NCBI GenBank assembly: GCA_030847615.1
Contig: JAUMIR010000011.1
Location: forward strand, 38,733,001-38,797,000
Length of the DNA: 64,000 bases
Origin: Gambelia wislizenii
Taxonomy: Eukaryota > Chordata > Lepidosauria > Squamata > Crotaphytidae
Direction: 5' to 3'
The notes under the pieces: model-generated
Seen by the model: only the letters and a program-made list of their open reading frames with translations
Database searches by the model: none
Told to the model about the DNA's origin: nothing
Shown: positions 1 to 15,000 of the stretch, one piece after another
Position numbering within the stretch: position 1 is the stretch's first letter
Layout of the letters: every line of letters begins with the position of its first letter
Translations under genes and position numbers: made by a program

Positions 1-215
1 TTTTTCTGGAGCAGTGCCTCAACTGTGGAACTCCCTACGCAAGGAAGTTCGGCTGGCCCCGTCTCTTTTCAGCTTCCGGCAGCCAGCCAAAACAGTCCAT
101 TCAGTGTTTGAAAATGCTCTGTTTTTAACTGTTTCAAAGTTGGATTTTAGGATTGTTTTTAGACTGCTTTTAGGAATTTTAAAAGACAATTTTAATGTGT
201 TTTAAAACTTTTTTA
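1..215 (+). mobile_element. L2/CR1-type LINE 3' fragment
   Basis: The plus strand reads PQLWNSLRKEVRLAPSLFSF, the conserved C-terminal signature of L2/CR1-clade reverse transcriptase ORFs. A T/A-rich 3' tail follows. It lies antisense in the last visible RRAGB intron and is cut by the window edge. Confidence 0.7.
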
Positions 216-235
216 AAAAATTGCATTGTACTCAC

Positions 236-5113
<4,878 letters not shown>

Positions 5114-5439
5114 CCCACACCTGCAGAGAGGAAGAGAAAGAGAGAGTGTGTCACAGCCTATCAGTTGTGCACTTGAAGTGCATCTGTCACAATACTTTGT
5201 GGCTCTAACAACAGCTGTGCAGATGCTGTCAGTAAAGGAGCACGTCCTCTGGCCTATGAGGCCTTGATTTTCATCCCTGGCAATAAATACGACAACAAGT
5301 GGAAGTGAGAAAACACCCCAAAGTCATCTCCCAAGAAATCACAAACCACATCCTTGTCAAGGGAGCGGCAACATGTCCATTCACCAACAGGGCCCTTTCA
5401 GATGCATTTGTTAGTCCTGGGTACACAGTTGCTACGGCT

Positions 5440-5655
5440 GCTGACACACTGCAGAAATAATCCAGATTGATACCATATTAACTGCAATGGCTCAAGGCTA
5501 TGGAATTCTGGGTCTTGAAGTTTTGCGAGATTTAGTCTCCTCTGGCAGAGAACTCTGGTGCCACAGCAAACTACAAACCCCAGGATTCCATAGGATGGAG
5601 CCATGATAGTTAAAGTGGTGTCAAACTGCACTATTTCTGCAGTCTGGCAGCAGCC
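5440..5655. mobile_element. palindromic MITE, family A
   Basis: An inverted repeat about 85-90 bp per arm. The left arm carries 'ctatggaattctgggtcttg' and the right arm 'ccaggattccataggatgga' followed by 'gttaaagtggtgtcaaactg'. Related copies occur at 6213, 7203, 34480, 42150 and, in part, at 40585 and 45515. Confidence 0.65.
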
Positions 5656-6212
5656 CATGTTAAAGGTTAGGATGACTTTCTGATTTTTGACGCCTTAATA
5701 ATATACAGAAAGAAGGGATTAAGCAGACTTGATCCCAAGCAACCAGACCTGAAAATGGACTTTTGAAGCTGAGTCAGTTTTACAGACCAGCTGCTTCTCT
5801 CCACTTCTGGTGCCCACAAACGGTTTCCGGTGCATCTAACCCCCACATCTGCCAAGCCCCTCAGAGGGTTCACCTGAAGGCAGCTCTCTTGTGCTGAATC
5901 CTTAGCCCAGAGGCTCAAAAGCACACAAATAGATAACACACACACACCTTGCTAAACATATGACTTTGAACATTTTGCATAGAAACCGCACCACATCTAT
6001 ATGCACGCAGGTCTGTCGCTTTGGGAAAGTGACATATTGGGACTTAACAGCTCCCTGAACACCCAGCTAGCAAGGCTTGGGACCCGGCTGGCTGGAGGGA
6101 TTCTGGAAGTCACAGTCCAAAGAAAGTAACTTCCCCAAGCTTCACAGCAAGACAGAAAGTCAGCACACACACACACACACCCCTTGCCACTGGCAAATGA
6201 TTCATAATGGCC

Positions 6213-6436
6213 TAATCCACACCACACAAATAATCCAGTTTGAAATTGGGTTATTTGCCATGTCTCCTTCCTATGGAATCCTGGGATTTGTAGTTTTACA
6301 AGGTCTTTTTAGCCTTCTTGGCCCAAGAGTGCTGGTGCCTCGCCAGAACTACAAGTCCCAGGATTGCATAGGAAGGAGCCAGGGCAAATAGTAATAATCC
6401 AGTTTGAAACTGGGTTATTTGTGCAGTGTGGACGGA
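6213..6436. mobile_element. palindromic MITE, family A
   Basis: Arms begin 'taatccacaccacacaaata' and end 'tttgtgcagtgtgga', with internal 'taatccagtttgaaa' in both orientations. It sits at the upstream edge of the RRAGB CpG island. Confidence 0.65.
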
Positions 6437-6778
6437 TGCAGCCAACACGAGCCCTCCTCTTCCCACCACCAGCGCCTTCCTTGCGCTCCCAAGCGGCGGC
6501 TGAGCCACCCCCACCCAGCAAACCCAGGGCAGGACCAGGGGTAACTTCCCCAACAAGTTACTTCTCCTGACCTCAGCCTAGGAGGCCGGCGAGGGAGCAC
6601 GGCCCCCTTTTTGGGGGAGGCCCTCTCAGCCCCGCTGTCTTTCCCGAGCAGGCGAGAGCGCCCCTGAGCAGGTGCAGAGTGCAGCAGGGGCAGCAGCCAC
6701 TGGGAAGAGGGCCGCCCCGCCGACCCACCCACCCAGCCAGGAGGGTGGCGGCGCCCCTCCGCTTCTCCCCGGCCTCAC

Positions 6779-7050
6779 CTCTGGCTCTGAACCGGCCCGG
6801 CAGCGGCGGGGGACAGCGGAAGGGTCAGGACCCGCGGCTCCGGAGATCGATGCGGGCTCCCTCCACCCTAGGCCTCAAAGCCTCGGCCTCGCGTGACCCG
6901 CTCGCCCGGCGAGGTGCCGCCTCTCCCGGCCTGGCCTCCGCAGCGCCTCGGGACGGTCACGTGAGCAGAGCTGCTTCGCCTCGGCTCTGCTCTTCTCCCC
7001 CCGCCGCCGCCGCCCGTCAGGTGACTGGAGGCCGCCTCGGCCAATAGGAA
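6779..7050 (-). promoter_or_regulatory. RRAGB: RRAGB CpG-island promoter with probable 5' UTR exon
   Basis: The 6.45-7.1 kb stretch is very rich in G, C and CpG. On the minus strand it shows a CCAAT box (7041-7045), then an E-box/CLEAR-like GTCACGTGAG (6956-6965), then an AG|GTGAGG splice donor whose exon would end at 6779. Joined to the exon at 5120, this exon gives no upstream in-frame ATG and meets a stop, so it is predicted to be entirely 5' UTR. The transcription start is inferred, not seen. Confidence 0.6.
6956..6965. promoter_or_regulatory. CLEAR-like E-box in the RRAGB promoter
   Basis: GTCACGTGAG matches 9 of 10 bases of the palindromic CLEAR element bound by TFEB/TFE3/MITF. It lies about 80 bp from a CCAAT box. 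Function is inferred from position and motif. Confidence 0.5.
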
Positions 7051-7202
7051 ACGCGGGCGCCTCGAGCGGCCTGACGCGCCCAGCCACGCCCCCTTCGGGG
7101 AAGCCGGGGAGGCCATGCTGCTTAAGGGCAACCTTAAGGGCAAGTGGAGCCTCCCCTTGTGGCCGGAGGAAGAGCATGGGGCCTTTCTCAGAAGTAAGGC
7201 AG

Positions 7203-7388
7203 CATCCACATTATACCAATAATCCGGTTTGAAACTGGGTTATTATTAGCCATGGAATCCTGGGATTTGTAGTTCTGTGAGTCGCCAGAGCTCTTTGGCA
7301 GAGAAGGCGGAAGACCTTGCAAAGCGACAAAGCCCAAGGAAATAATAAATCCAGTTTCAAACTGGGTTATAGGTGTAGTGCGGATAAG
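7203..7388. mobile_element. palindromic MITE, family A
   Basis: 'ataatccggtttgaaactgg' on the left is mirrored by 'ccagtttcaaactgggttat' on the right. The middle keeps the 'atggaatcctgggatttgta' core. Confidence 0.6.
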
Positions 7389-7420
7389 TCCCATGCAGAA
7401 CTCGGATGGAGGTGCTTTTT

Positions 7421-7542
7421 TGGACTACAACTCCCAGAATCCCCCAGTCGGAGCGGCGGGAGAGCTTCCAGAATTCTTCCCCGCCCCTATGCAAGCCAGG
7501 GGTCATTCGGGCTGGGGGGATTCTGGGTGTTGCAGTCCAACC
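7421..7542. repeat. inverted repeat of the CAACTCCCAG family
   Basis: 'tggactacaactcccagaat' at the left faces 'attctgggtgttgcagtcca' at the right, about 80 bp apart. A smaller copy follows at 7720-7785. Confidence 0.55.
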
Positions 7543-7865
7543 CCCTCCCCAACCAGCTCTTTTCAGGCTGTGGTGCTTCAGTGAGGAGTTTACCTCCAGA
7601 CACGTGTGCGTGGGAATGCGGCATGAACACGGGTTTGTTTGTTTGTTTGGCCTAGGGAGCATCAAATCCCCTTGAGCTCCGTGGGGCGGCTCACTTCTCT
7701 GTGGAAAGCCCCCCAATGAGTGGGACTACAACTCCCAACACTCTCCACCTGGCTGGGGATGCTGGGACTTGTAGTCTCGTCTCCCCGACTCTATGAAGGG
7801 TCACGTTGGCATTTGACGGCCCAGGACCCCCCCCTCTCTGCCCGGTCAGTTCGCCTTGGGCGGCT

Positions 7866-8064
7866 CCTTTAAAGTTCGGACTAAAACCCAGAGTAGCAAC
7901 CGACAGCCAGATGCCTCTGGAAGCCTCACCATGCCAGCAGTGTTGATAAACCCTCTCTGGGCGTTAATCCGAACTTTAAAGGCGGTGTCTAAAGTGCTGA
8001 ACTCTACCCTCCCAATTGGGTTCAGCACCTTAGATAAAATTCAGACTAAAACCCAGAGCGGATT
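7866..8064. mobile_element. foldback repeat, family B
   Basis: 'tttaaagttcggactaaaac' occurs at the left, 'taatccgaactttaaaggcg' in the middle, and 'attcagactaaaacccagag' at the right, giving nested inverted repeats. Similar sequence occurs at 26916-27034, with half copies near 15858 and 23072. I do not recognise the class. Confidence 0.5.
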
Positions 8065-8304
8065 CTCCGCCCTCCCCCTTCCAGTGACATGGAAGCCAAT
8101 GGCCGGCACTGGTCACCTGCGGGACAGGATGACCTTTCCTCGCTGGTCATTTGTCTCCCACACCCAGCAACTGGTATGGGGTAGACTGCACTGCTCCCTG
8201 GAGGCTTGATTTCGCTGCCAGGCGGGGATTTAAGATAGGAAGACAAAATCACCAAGCCTTGTCTAAGAAATAGGTAGGAAGAAAAGGAGAGTCCCTCCAC
8301 GGCC

Positions 8305-8376
8305 TCCCATATGGTCTAGCGGTTAGGATTCCTGGTTTTCACCCAGGCGGCCCGGGTTCGACTCCCGGTATGGGAA
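8305..8376 (+). tRNA. tRNA-Glu (anticodon TTC)
   Basis: A complete 72-base cloverleaf. The acceptor stem TCCCATA (8305-8311) pairs with TATGGGA (8369-8375), followed by discriminator A at 8376. The anticodon stem CCTGG/CCAGG encloses the loop TTTTCAC with anticodon TTC at 8338-8340. The T-arm contains GGTTCGACTCC (box B). As far as I recall it is identical to vertebrate tRNA-Glu(TTC). A TTTTT terminator follows at 8384-8388, so it is probably functional. It lies between divergent RRAGB and RGCC-like. Confidence 0.96.
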
Positions 8377-8383
8377 GTTACGC

Positions 8384-8388
8384 TTTTT
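8384..8388 (+). terminator. RNA polymerase III terminator of the tRNA-Glu gene
   Basis: A run of five T, eight bases after the tRNA 3' end. Confidence 0.7.
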
Positions 8389-9990
8389 CGCTCCTGTGCA
8401 GAATGTTTCCCTTGCGCCTACTTTTTCTGCCCTAATGAAGAAACTAAACCAAATTGAACCCCCGGAATAAAACTCCTGCTGCTGTTTTATATTAAGGTAG
8501 AATTTCCGAAGCTTCGGAGTGAAAGTTCTGCCTCGGCAAAACAGGAAGGGCCGCAGAGGAAGCCTCTCCCCGCCAGGAGGCGCTGCGGCGCTGCTTTGCA
8601 AAATCCTCTCCGACTTTTTCTCCGAAGTTCTTTGACTCCCCATTAACTCTTGTCCATGCTTTTACTCTCGAGTCATCCCCGTTGCCTTCCATGGGACGGT
8701 TTTAATCGCAGGGCAAGGAACAAATCCTGCACCCTCCAGAGCTCATTGCACTGCCTCTCCCAACATCCCTTTATCCAGCATGGCTCATGGTGAGGAATGC
8801 TGGGAGGTGCAGTCGAAGGACCCCCAGGAGGGCACATAATTCCCATTGTTAGTGCAAGGATCTGCAGTTTGGACAGCCAGTTTCAGAACTGTCCTTTCCC
8901 TCCATCTGAGTGCATGCCAGTTAAGAGTTTTTATTCTGAGTTTGAGTTTGGAGGTGGAGACCTGAAGTTGAGGGGATGAGTCTATTTGAAATATATTAAG
9001 AATGTCCTATATGAAGGCACTTTGGTTAAAGTAATAAAGAAACTAAAGCATTCACCTAGATAGTTACATTCTATCATCCAATAGTAACAATAAATGAACT
9101 TAAGAAAAGGAACAAAGTTATATACAAAGTACTGAATAGTTGCAGTTGTAACTTTAAGAATCATAAACCACTTTGTTTTGTTTATAAGCTCAACTCATTG
9201 TGCTTTATTCCACTTGCTGAAAGGTATTAGCTAATGGGGTTTGTTTCAAAAAATAACAATATTGTTACCCTCTGTCAACCACATTTCAATAGGAAGTTAA
9301 ATCATACATTCTGTTTACGTCTATCAGTTAACCCTTTCAACAGTCAAACATCTCAGTTTATTGGATTGCAAACTACATATCCCAGCATTAGCCATGCTAA
9401 CCAACAGAGGCCACATGGACACTGAATGGTCCACATAAGACTCAGGCCCGGGGTCCAGACAGGGATGAAAGGGGGGTCTGAAGGAAGAAGGGTGAGCATA
9501 AATGTGGAAAAAGAGTTTTTCTTTCTTTGAATGATGCAGCTCAACAACTGGAAGATGGAGAGTGATGGAGACCTTTTTCTCTTTTCCTTTGCTTTCTGGC
9601 TTCTCTCAGCCTCTCTCTTTCCAGTCATGTCGGACTACAACCCCCATCACCTACGTGTGATAGAGTTTGTAGTCCAACACATCTGCAAGGCAATAGATTG
9701 GGGAAGACTGCTGTATAGCAAAAGATATTTGATAGTCCCATCCATCATACATGTCCCTCCCCAACCTCTTTGCCTCCACTACCCCCTAGAAAAATAATAA
9801 CACACAATGTGTAGCAGGTTGTGTTGTTGTTGTCGCTAATAACTTCATACCTTGCCTTTCCCCCAAAACAAGACAGCTTACAAATTAAAATAATATAGAT
9901 AAAACATCAAAAAAAAAAAAAGCAACACTGAAGTTGGATTAAGCTATGAACAACACCAAAACAGTTTCAAAATATGATTAGAATGTTTTT
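8389..9990. other. intergenic, no gene seen
   Basis: Contains a half copy of the CAACTCCCAG repeat (about 8775-8825) and long A/T-rich stretches (8985-9330). Short ORFs on both strands show no protein family features. Confidence 0.5.
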
Positions 9991-9994
9991 TAGA

Positions 9995-10135
9995 AAGTTA
10001 TTTATTTACACCCCACTCTTCAGCCCCAAGGCTATCAGAGCAGCTTACAAATTGTTTTAAGCAATAGACATTTACACGTCTACACTGCATTAAGCAGTTT
10101 CCAATGTGTGGTAGCTATCTCATAAATGATCAGTG
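9995..10135 (-). mobile_element. truncated SINE (3' half)
   Basis: The stretch 'ttatttatttacaccccact ... agcagcttacaaattg ... cactgcattaagcagtttcc' is the reverse complement of the tail of the tRNA-headed SINE found complete at 27452-27693. Confidence 0.6.
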
Positions 10136-10139
10136 TCTC

Positions 10140-11190
10140 ATGTGTGTTGGCTGTCTCATAAATGAGCAGTGCAATTAAAATAATGCAGCGCCCTGGCAAA
10201 AGCCCTTTCCTTCATCCTGAGGTCTTCTTGGCCAGTTGATGGAAGGCCAGCAGGGGGGGAAGGAGGGCCCCCTTCTGGCCTCCTGGGAAGGGTCCCAGAG
10301 TCTTGGGGGGCAGCCACTGGAAAGGCCCCGTCCTCCATCGCCTGTGTTCCCACCAGCCATACCTGTGAAGGTGGTGGGGCTGAGGGAAGGTGGGCAGGCT
10401 CAGAGGGGACAATGGGCCATGTTGTCCGACAGCCTGGAATTCAGCCAGATAAGGCTTTACCAACTGTGCCCCCCAGGAAGAGGTGGGCTGCCAGGGGAGT
10501 TGTTGGAGCAGGAGGAGTGTTGCATGGCCTGCTTGGGCCTCTCCCCTCCATCCCCCCCACCCCTGCCCGTGACCCCCTTTTCCTCTCCCCCTCCCCTCCT
10601 TTCCTCTTCCACGCCTCTTGCACAACCCTCCAGTCGTGCCAGGAAGGCGCACAGGCAGTGTGAGGTCACTTTGGCGCGGAGGGAGGGCCCAGCCCCACTC
10701 CCTGGACCAGGCCAAAGGTCCTTCTTGGTTGTAGCCCAGCACCCTCTTTGAGTAGCCACAGGGCCCCTCAGCCACGCGGGGGGGGGGGGTCAGCAACACT
10801 TCCCACCTGCTTGCCCTGCCTGCCTGCTTGCCTCTTCCCATGGCTTGGAGGCTTCGTTTCATGTGGCCAGCCAGGCTCATGGCTAGTAGCCCCTGGCCAA
10901 ACACCAGGAAAGAAATACTGGCCAGGGCATGCTCCTGGGGAGGTCAGCATGTGTGAAGTGCTTGACTTTCCTTAAACCAGCGACAGGGTCTCAACATGGG
11001 GGGGGGGTCAAGAGAGAAGTGCGGTGGGTTTTTTAATTTGCCCACCCTCCTGCTGCCCAGTCCAGTTGAGGAAAATTATTTTGGGGGACTACACCTCCTA
11101 GAATCCATCAGTCAGCATGCCACTGCACATGTAAAATAAATAAACATTATTTCAAAAAATACTTAGAACTGAAATGCAGGTCAAGTTAAT
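10140..11190. other. GC-rich intergenic stretch without a convincing gene
   Basis: Open frames exist on both strands (up to 230 codons on the minus strand), but they are low-complexity Gly/Pro/Arg/Ser-rich, overlap each other, and show no domain or splice structure. G runs occur at about 10780 and 11000. Confidence 0.45.
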
Positions 11191-11194
11191 ATGG

Positions 11195-11375
11195 GTCGAC
11201 CACTGTATCCACGGATTCTGTATCATTGGTTTCACTTATCCATGTCTGAAAAAATAGGTCCTCTCCAGGCAATTCTAGGTCTTCCAATGCAGTTCTATGG
11301 TCAAATTCTGATATTTGTCTCATTGAAATTATCCATGGTTTCAGGTATCCATGGGGGTCTTGGAGGGGGGTCAGC
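11195..11375. mobile_element. Tigger-like (Tc1/mariner) MITE remnant
   Basis: 'ccactgtatccacggattct' at the left and 'caggtatccatgggggtctt' at the right are typical of pogo/Tigger-type nonautonomous elements. It lies upstream of the RGCC-like promoter. Confidence 0.45.
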
Positions 11376-11544
11376 CTGTAAATTTTTTTTTTAAAAAAAG
11401 ACTGCCAGATTGTCTCCCTACTTCCAAAATCAAACCCTTCTTCATATTTGGAAGAAAAAGAGTACCTCTCCTTTGTACTGTATTTCTAAAATGTTTATTT
11501 GGGAGGGAATTTCAATGTTTTATTTAAAACGGGGAGAGAGAATA

Positions 11545-11635
11545 TGTGTTCCTCCAGATGTTGATGGACTGCAAAGCCCAGCACTCCTCACTGGTGACCA
11601 GGCTGGCTGGGGCTGATGGGAACTGGAGTCCAGTC
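11545..11635. mobile_element. palindromic hAT-like MITE copy
   Basis: 'cctccagatgttgatggact' leads into a CTCACTGG... centre and returns with 'ggctgatgggaactggagtc'. Same family as 14382, 20439 and 35890. Confidence 0.55.
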
Positions 11636-11800
11636 CACTACCCCCCTTCCTATATCCTCGCTTTTTTGAGGGGGAGGAGAGAATTTGGGGCTGATTCCCC
11701 ACCTGAGGGTCCCGCGGATGTCGTGTCGACAGGAACACGAGCACGTACAGAGTGCTTTCCCAGAAAAGGAGCTCCATTCACAAAAATCTCCCTCCCCGCC

Positions 11801-12006
11801 CACGTCACAGTGTGAGGGCAGAGCTCCGCCCACCTCCCGCGCTGATTGGCCGAGCGAGGAGAGGGGGCGTGGCCTAGAGAACAAAAATCTCCCCGCGCCC
11901 GTGTTCCGCTAGTTTGCAAAAAAGGGAATCTCGAGGGAGGAAAGGAACGAGGAGTAACGAGAAGGATCCGTTCCCTCCCGCGTTATCTCGTGACAGGCGA
12001 GCGACC
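11801..12006 (+). promoter_or_regulatory. RGCC-like promoter and 5' UTR
   Basis: CpG-rich sequence immediately upstream of the RGCC-like start. It contains a CRE-like TGACGTG (minus strand, 11801-11807), an inverted CCAAT box (ATTGG, 11845-11849) and a GC/KLF-type GGGGGCGTGG (11863-11872). The start site is probably between about 11880 and 11960. No TATA box is visible. Confidence 0.6.
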
Positions 12007-12034
12007 ATGGAGACCCGAGCTGAGAGCCAGACAG
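12007..12034 (+). CDS. RGCC-like exon 1 (residues 1-9)
   Basis: The ATG lies in GCGACCATGG, a strong Kozak context with A? replaced by C-rich bases and G at +4. It reads METRAESQT plus one base, then a GTCAGT donor. The short N-terminus lacks the Ala-rich stretch of RGCC. Confidence 0.8.
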
Positions 12035-15000
12035 GTCAGTAAGCTGCTTATTTTCTTGCAGAAGCTGGGAAAAGTTCCTTTTTGGGGGACTGCAACACCC
12101 CAAATGCTGGCTGGGGGGCATTTGGGGTGTTGCAGTCCAAAAAAAAGGAATTTTTCCCCAGCTCTCTCCAGAGGTGAGCGCCCTTAATGCGCCAGTTATC
12201 CGAATCAATATCCTTCCTTGGAGAGTTAACTTGCTCTTTATTTGCTGGCGCTAAATTAATCCAGATCTTTTAAATTGCATTAAGTTGTTGTAACTGTTAC
12301 ATACAATTACCTACGGCTGTTGTGGTTAGCATCAGTCAACGAAATTGCATTTAGAGCATCAGTAAGTAAGTACTGTAAATGAATAAAATTTAGCATCAGT
12401 AGATAAATGCAACGATAAAAATGTACTGATTTATTGATGCTACGTGAATGCAGATCTTCTTGGAGAGGTTTGTTTGTAGCTGGTTTTTAAGAGGGGTGGG
12501 ATGGGAGGGAAGGGGCGTCTTCAGAGCCCTGGAAGTACTGCTTTCCTGTGGCTCATCCCTAAAAATTGCCTTCTCTGGAACCATGCCTTATATTTTCTAA
12601 TGGCCAAGTGAAGGATGTCCAGAGAGCATCCAGCCCTGCACCATTTAAACAATAAATACAACTAAGATTTCCTTTTGATAGTATAACGTTGGCCAGATTT
12701 CTGTTGGCTGGTCCAAATTTAGAATAGTGAGCCAGCAACACCTCGGCAAACCCGCCTGATTCAATGGGTCTGCTCTAGTTGGGATTAACCATAGTGTCTG
12801 GGCCAATATCTTTTAATAAATTCCATTAATATAAAATATTAAGGGAATATAAACCTGTCTGTAATCATTACTGTCATGTTAGAAGAGCTGTTATGCAGTA
12901 GATGAAGCCAGCTTGTTTAAGTGGGCAGGACAGAAACCCGTGGATTCAAATGACAAGGAAAATATTCCACCTAACACTAGGAAGGGTTCTTTCCTGTAAG
13001 AGCTGTTTGACCGTGGAATAGGTTGTCTTGGAGGGCGATGGGCATTTTCCTTCTTTGAAGGTCTTTGGACAGAAGTTGGATGGGCGTCTTTTCAAGAGTG
13101 CTTTGATTGTGTATTCCTTCTAGGGGTGAAGGGGGTTGGACTAGATGGCCCTTGTGGTCCCTTCCAAGGCTATGTTTCTTGGATTTTGGTTTCACTTGGT
13201 GAGAAAAAGGACAGAAAAGAAGGAGACTTTTGTAAGCTGGTCTAGAGAGTCTTTATGGCTGAAGAGTGGGATATAAATACTCTAAAATAAATAGATAAAA
13301 AACTGTACTTGTGTCCACGCAAGACAAGGTACCCACCCTGTGGATTTCCAGGCAAGTGGGGGGTGTCACAGGGCTTTTCCCACCTCCAAGGACACCCCCC
13401 TCCCCACCAAAACCTCCTGAGAAGGGTAGATAGTGGGGTGGGAAACCTCTGTTATCGGCATCCAACGTCTGCAGCACGGCACTCCTCTATTTTCCATTCT
13501 TTGTGTGTCTTCGATTAAGGGCAGTGGGAAGAGATGAGAAAATAACTCCCCCCCCAAAAAAATTGGGGTGATCAATCGGCTTCCCCCCCCCCAATTTTCT
13601 TGGAGGAGAAAAGGAAGCAGTCAAGTAAACATGGAAAATTCTTCCCTGAACTGTTTGAAGTCTGTCTCAGGAAGTGGTTTTGGTAGGGAAGATTCATACC
13701 TTTCCCCCCTATTTTTTGTTGATTCCCTCCACACCCAGAATTTGGCAATGACAGATAAATCAATCCCTATCAACAACTCCCTCCAAATTTAACAATATTG
13801 TTATAACAATATGTCAAATACAGTCACACACCTACGTTGCCATATCACCTATGAATAATATGTCTGCCTATCCCTAGGGAAGATTCACACCTGACACCCA
13901 CACACACCATGTACCTGGCTGTAGGAAAACTAATACAGTATATGTATCTTTGTGTGTGCTGTTGTGTCTGTACATGGAAAACAATGTGGGAGTCACTAAG
14001 CGTCTATGTGAAATCTGTTTAAACATCATTATTTTTAATTCTCTGGTGGTCTTTTGTGGTTTGGGGGCTTTTTGGCTGTGACGTAAGAGATGTTTGTGGG
14101 GAGGTGACCTCATTTTCTCCTCTCGAGAGAGTCCAGTCTGTTCAGGCAGGTCCAGAAGGTCCATCTTGAGCCAGCCTGCTGGTCATTCTGGCTCTCTTCT
14201 GACGGGCCGCGTGAGATTACCGTGCACATGTGTGTGTATGCCTGCTCCACCGAAGGGGAAATGAGCGCATAAAGGCCCCATTGTCTCTAAGCACATCCTC
14301 TCCCACGCTGCACAAAGAAGGAGAGGGAGAGATAAGCAAACAGGGCAGCTTTCCTCAAAAGGAGTTCACGGTGATATTTAATAATGTGGCCCTCCAGGTG
14401 TTGCTGGACTGCAGTGCCCAGCATTCCTCACCACCGGTAGCTAAAGGACTGCTGGGAGACGCAGTCTGACAATATGCGGACGGGCAAATTAGTACTGCCC
14501 CTGAGGTGGATCAGGGTTGGGGAAGCTCTCAGGCCCTGGGTCTCAATCTGGCCCAACTGGGGTCCTGATCCGGCCCTCTGCAGCTCCCCCTTAATATTAC
14601 CCATTTTCCTCTGATTCCATCACTTGCTCATTTCCTGGCTTTTCTATGGCTTAAAAAAAAAAAAAAACAATTCTAAAAGTCAGGGAGCCTTTCTCTTAGG
14701 ACTTCATTACTGACTATACGACCTTCCAGCTAGCATCAGCAGGCTTTCAAAACAGCAATAATGGACAGCCAAAGTCCATGACATGCAGGACTTCATGACA
14801 TCAGGAAGCAGCTGTTAACATGTTTGGGATCTCCTTAGATATTAAATATTACAGTATTGGTTTCAGTTAACCTGGCCACGTATTTCTCTGTGAAATTAAC
14901 ATATTGTCCACATTCATGAGGTGCACGCTTCTGCCTTTATGATGGGCCCACACCCAAGAATGCACCTTTGGTTGCCTAAACAGGGGAAGGCCTGGTTGCG

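Larger units (their letters stand above)
5121..6770 (-). other. RRAGB first intron (inferred)
   Basis: Between the start-codon exon and the probable 5' UTR exon there is no coding signal. It holds two copies of a palindromic MITE family (about 5440-5655 and 6213-6436), a short CA repeat (6166-6182), and otherwise unremarkable sequence. Confidence 0.5.

Noticed and set aside
10212..10904. 230-codon minus-strand ORF
   Set aside because: Low-complexity composition, overlapping open frames on both strands, and no domain or conserved splice structure.
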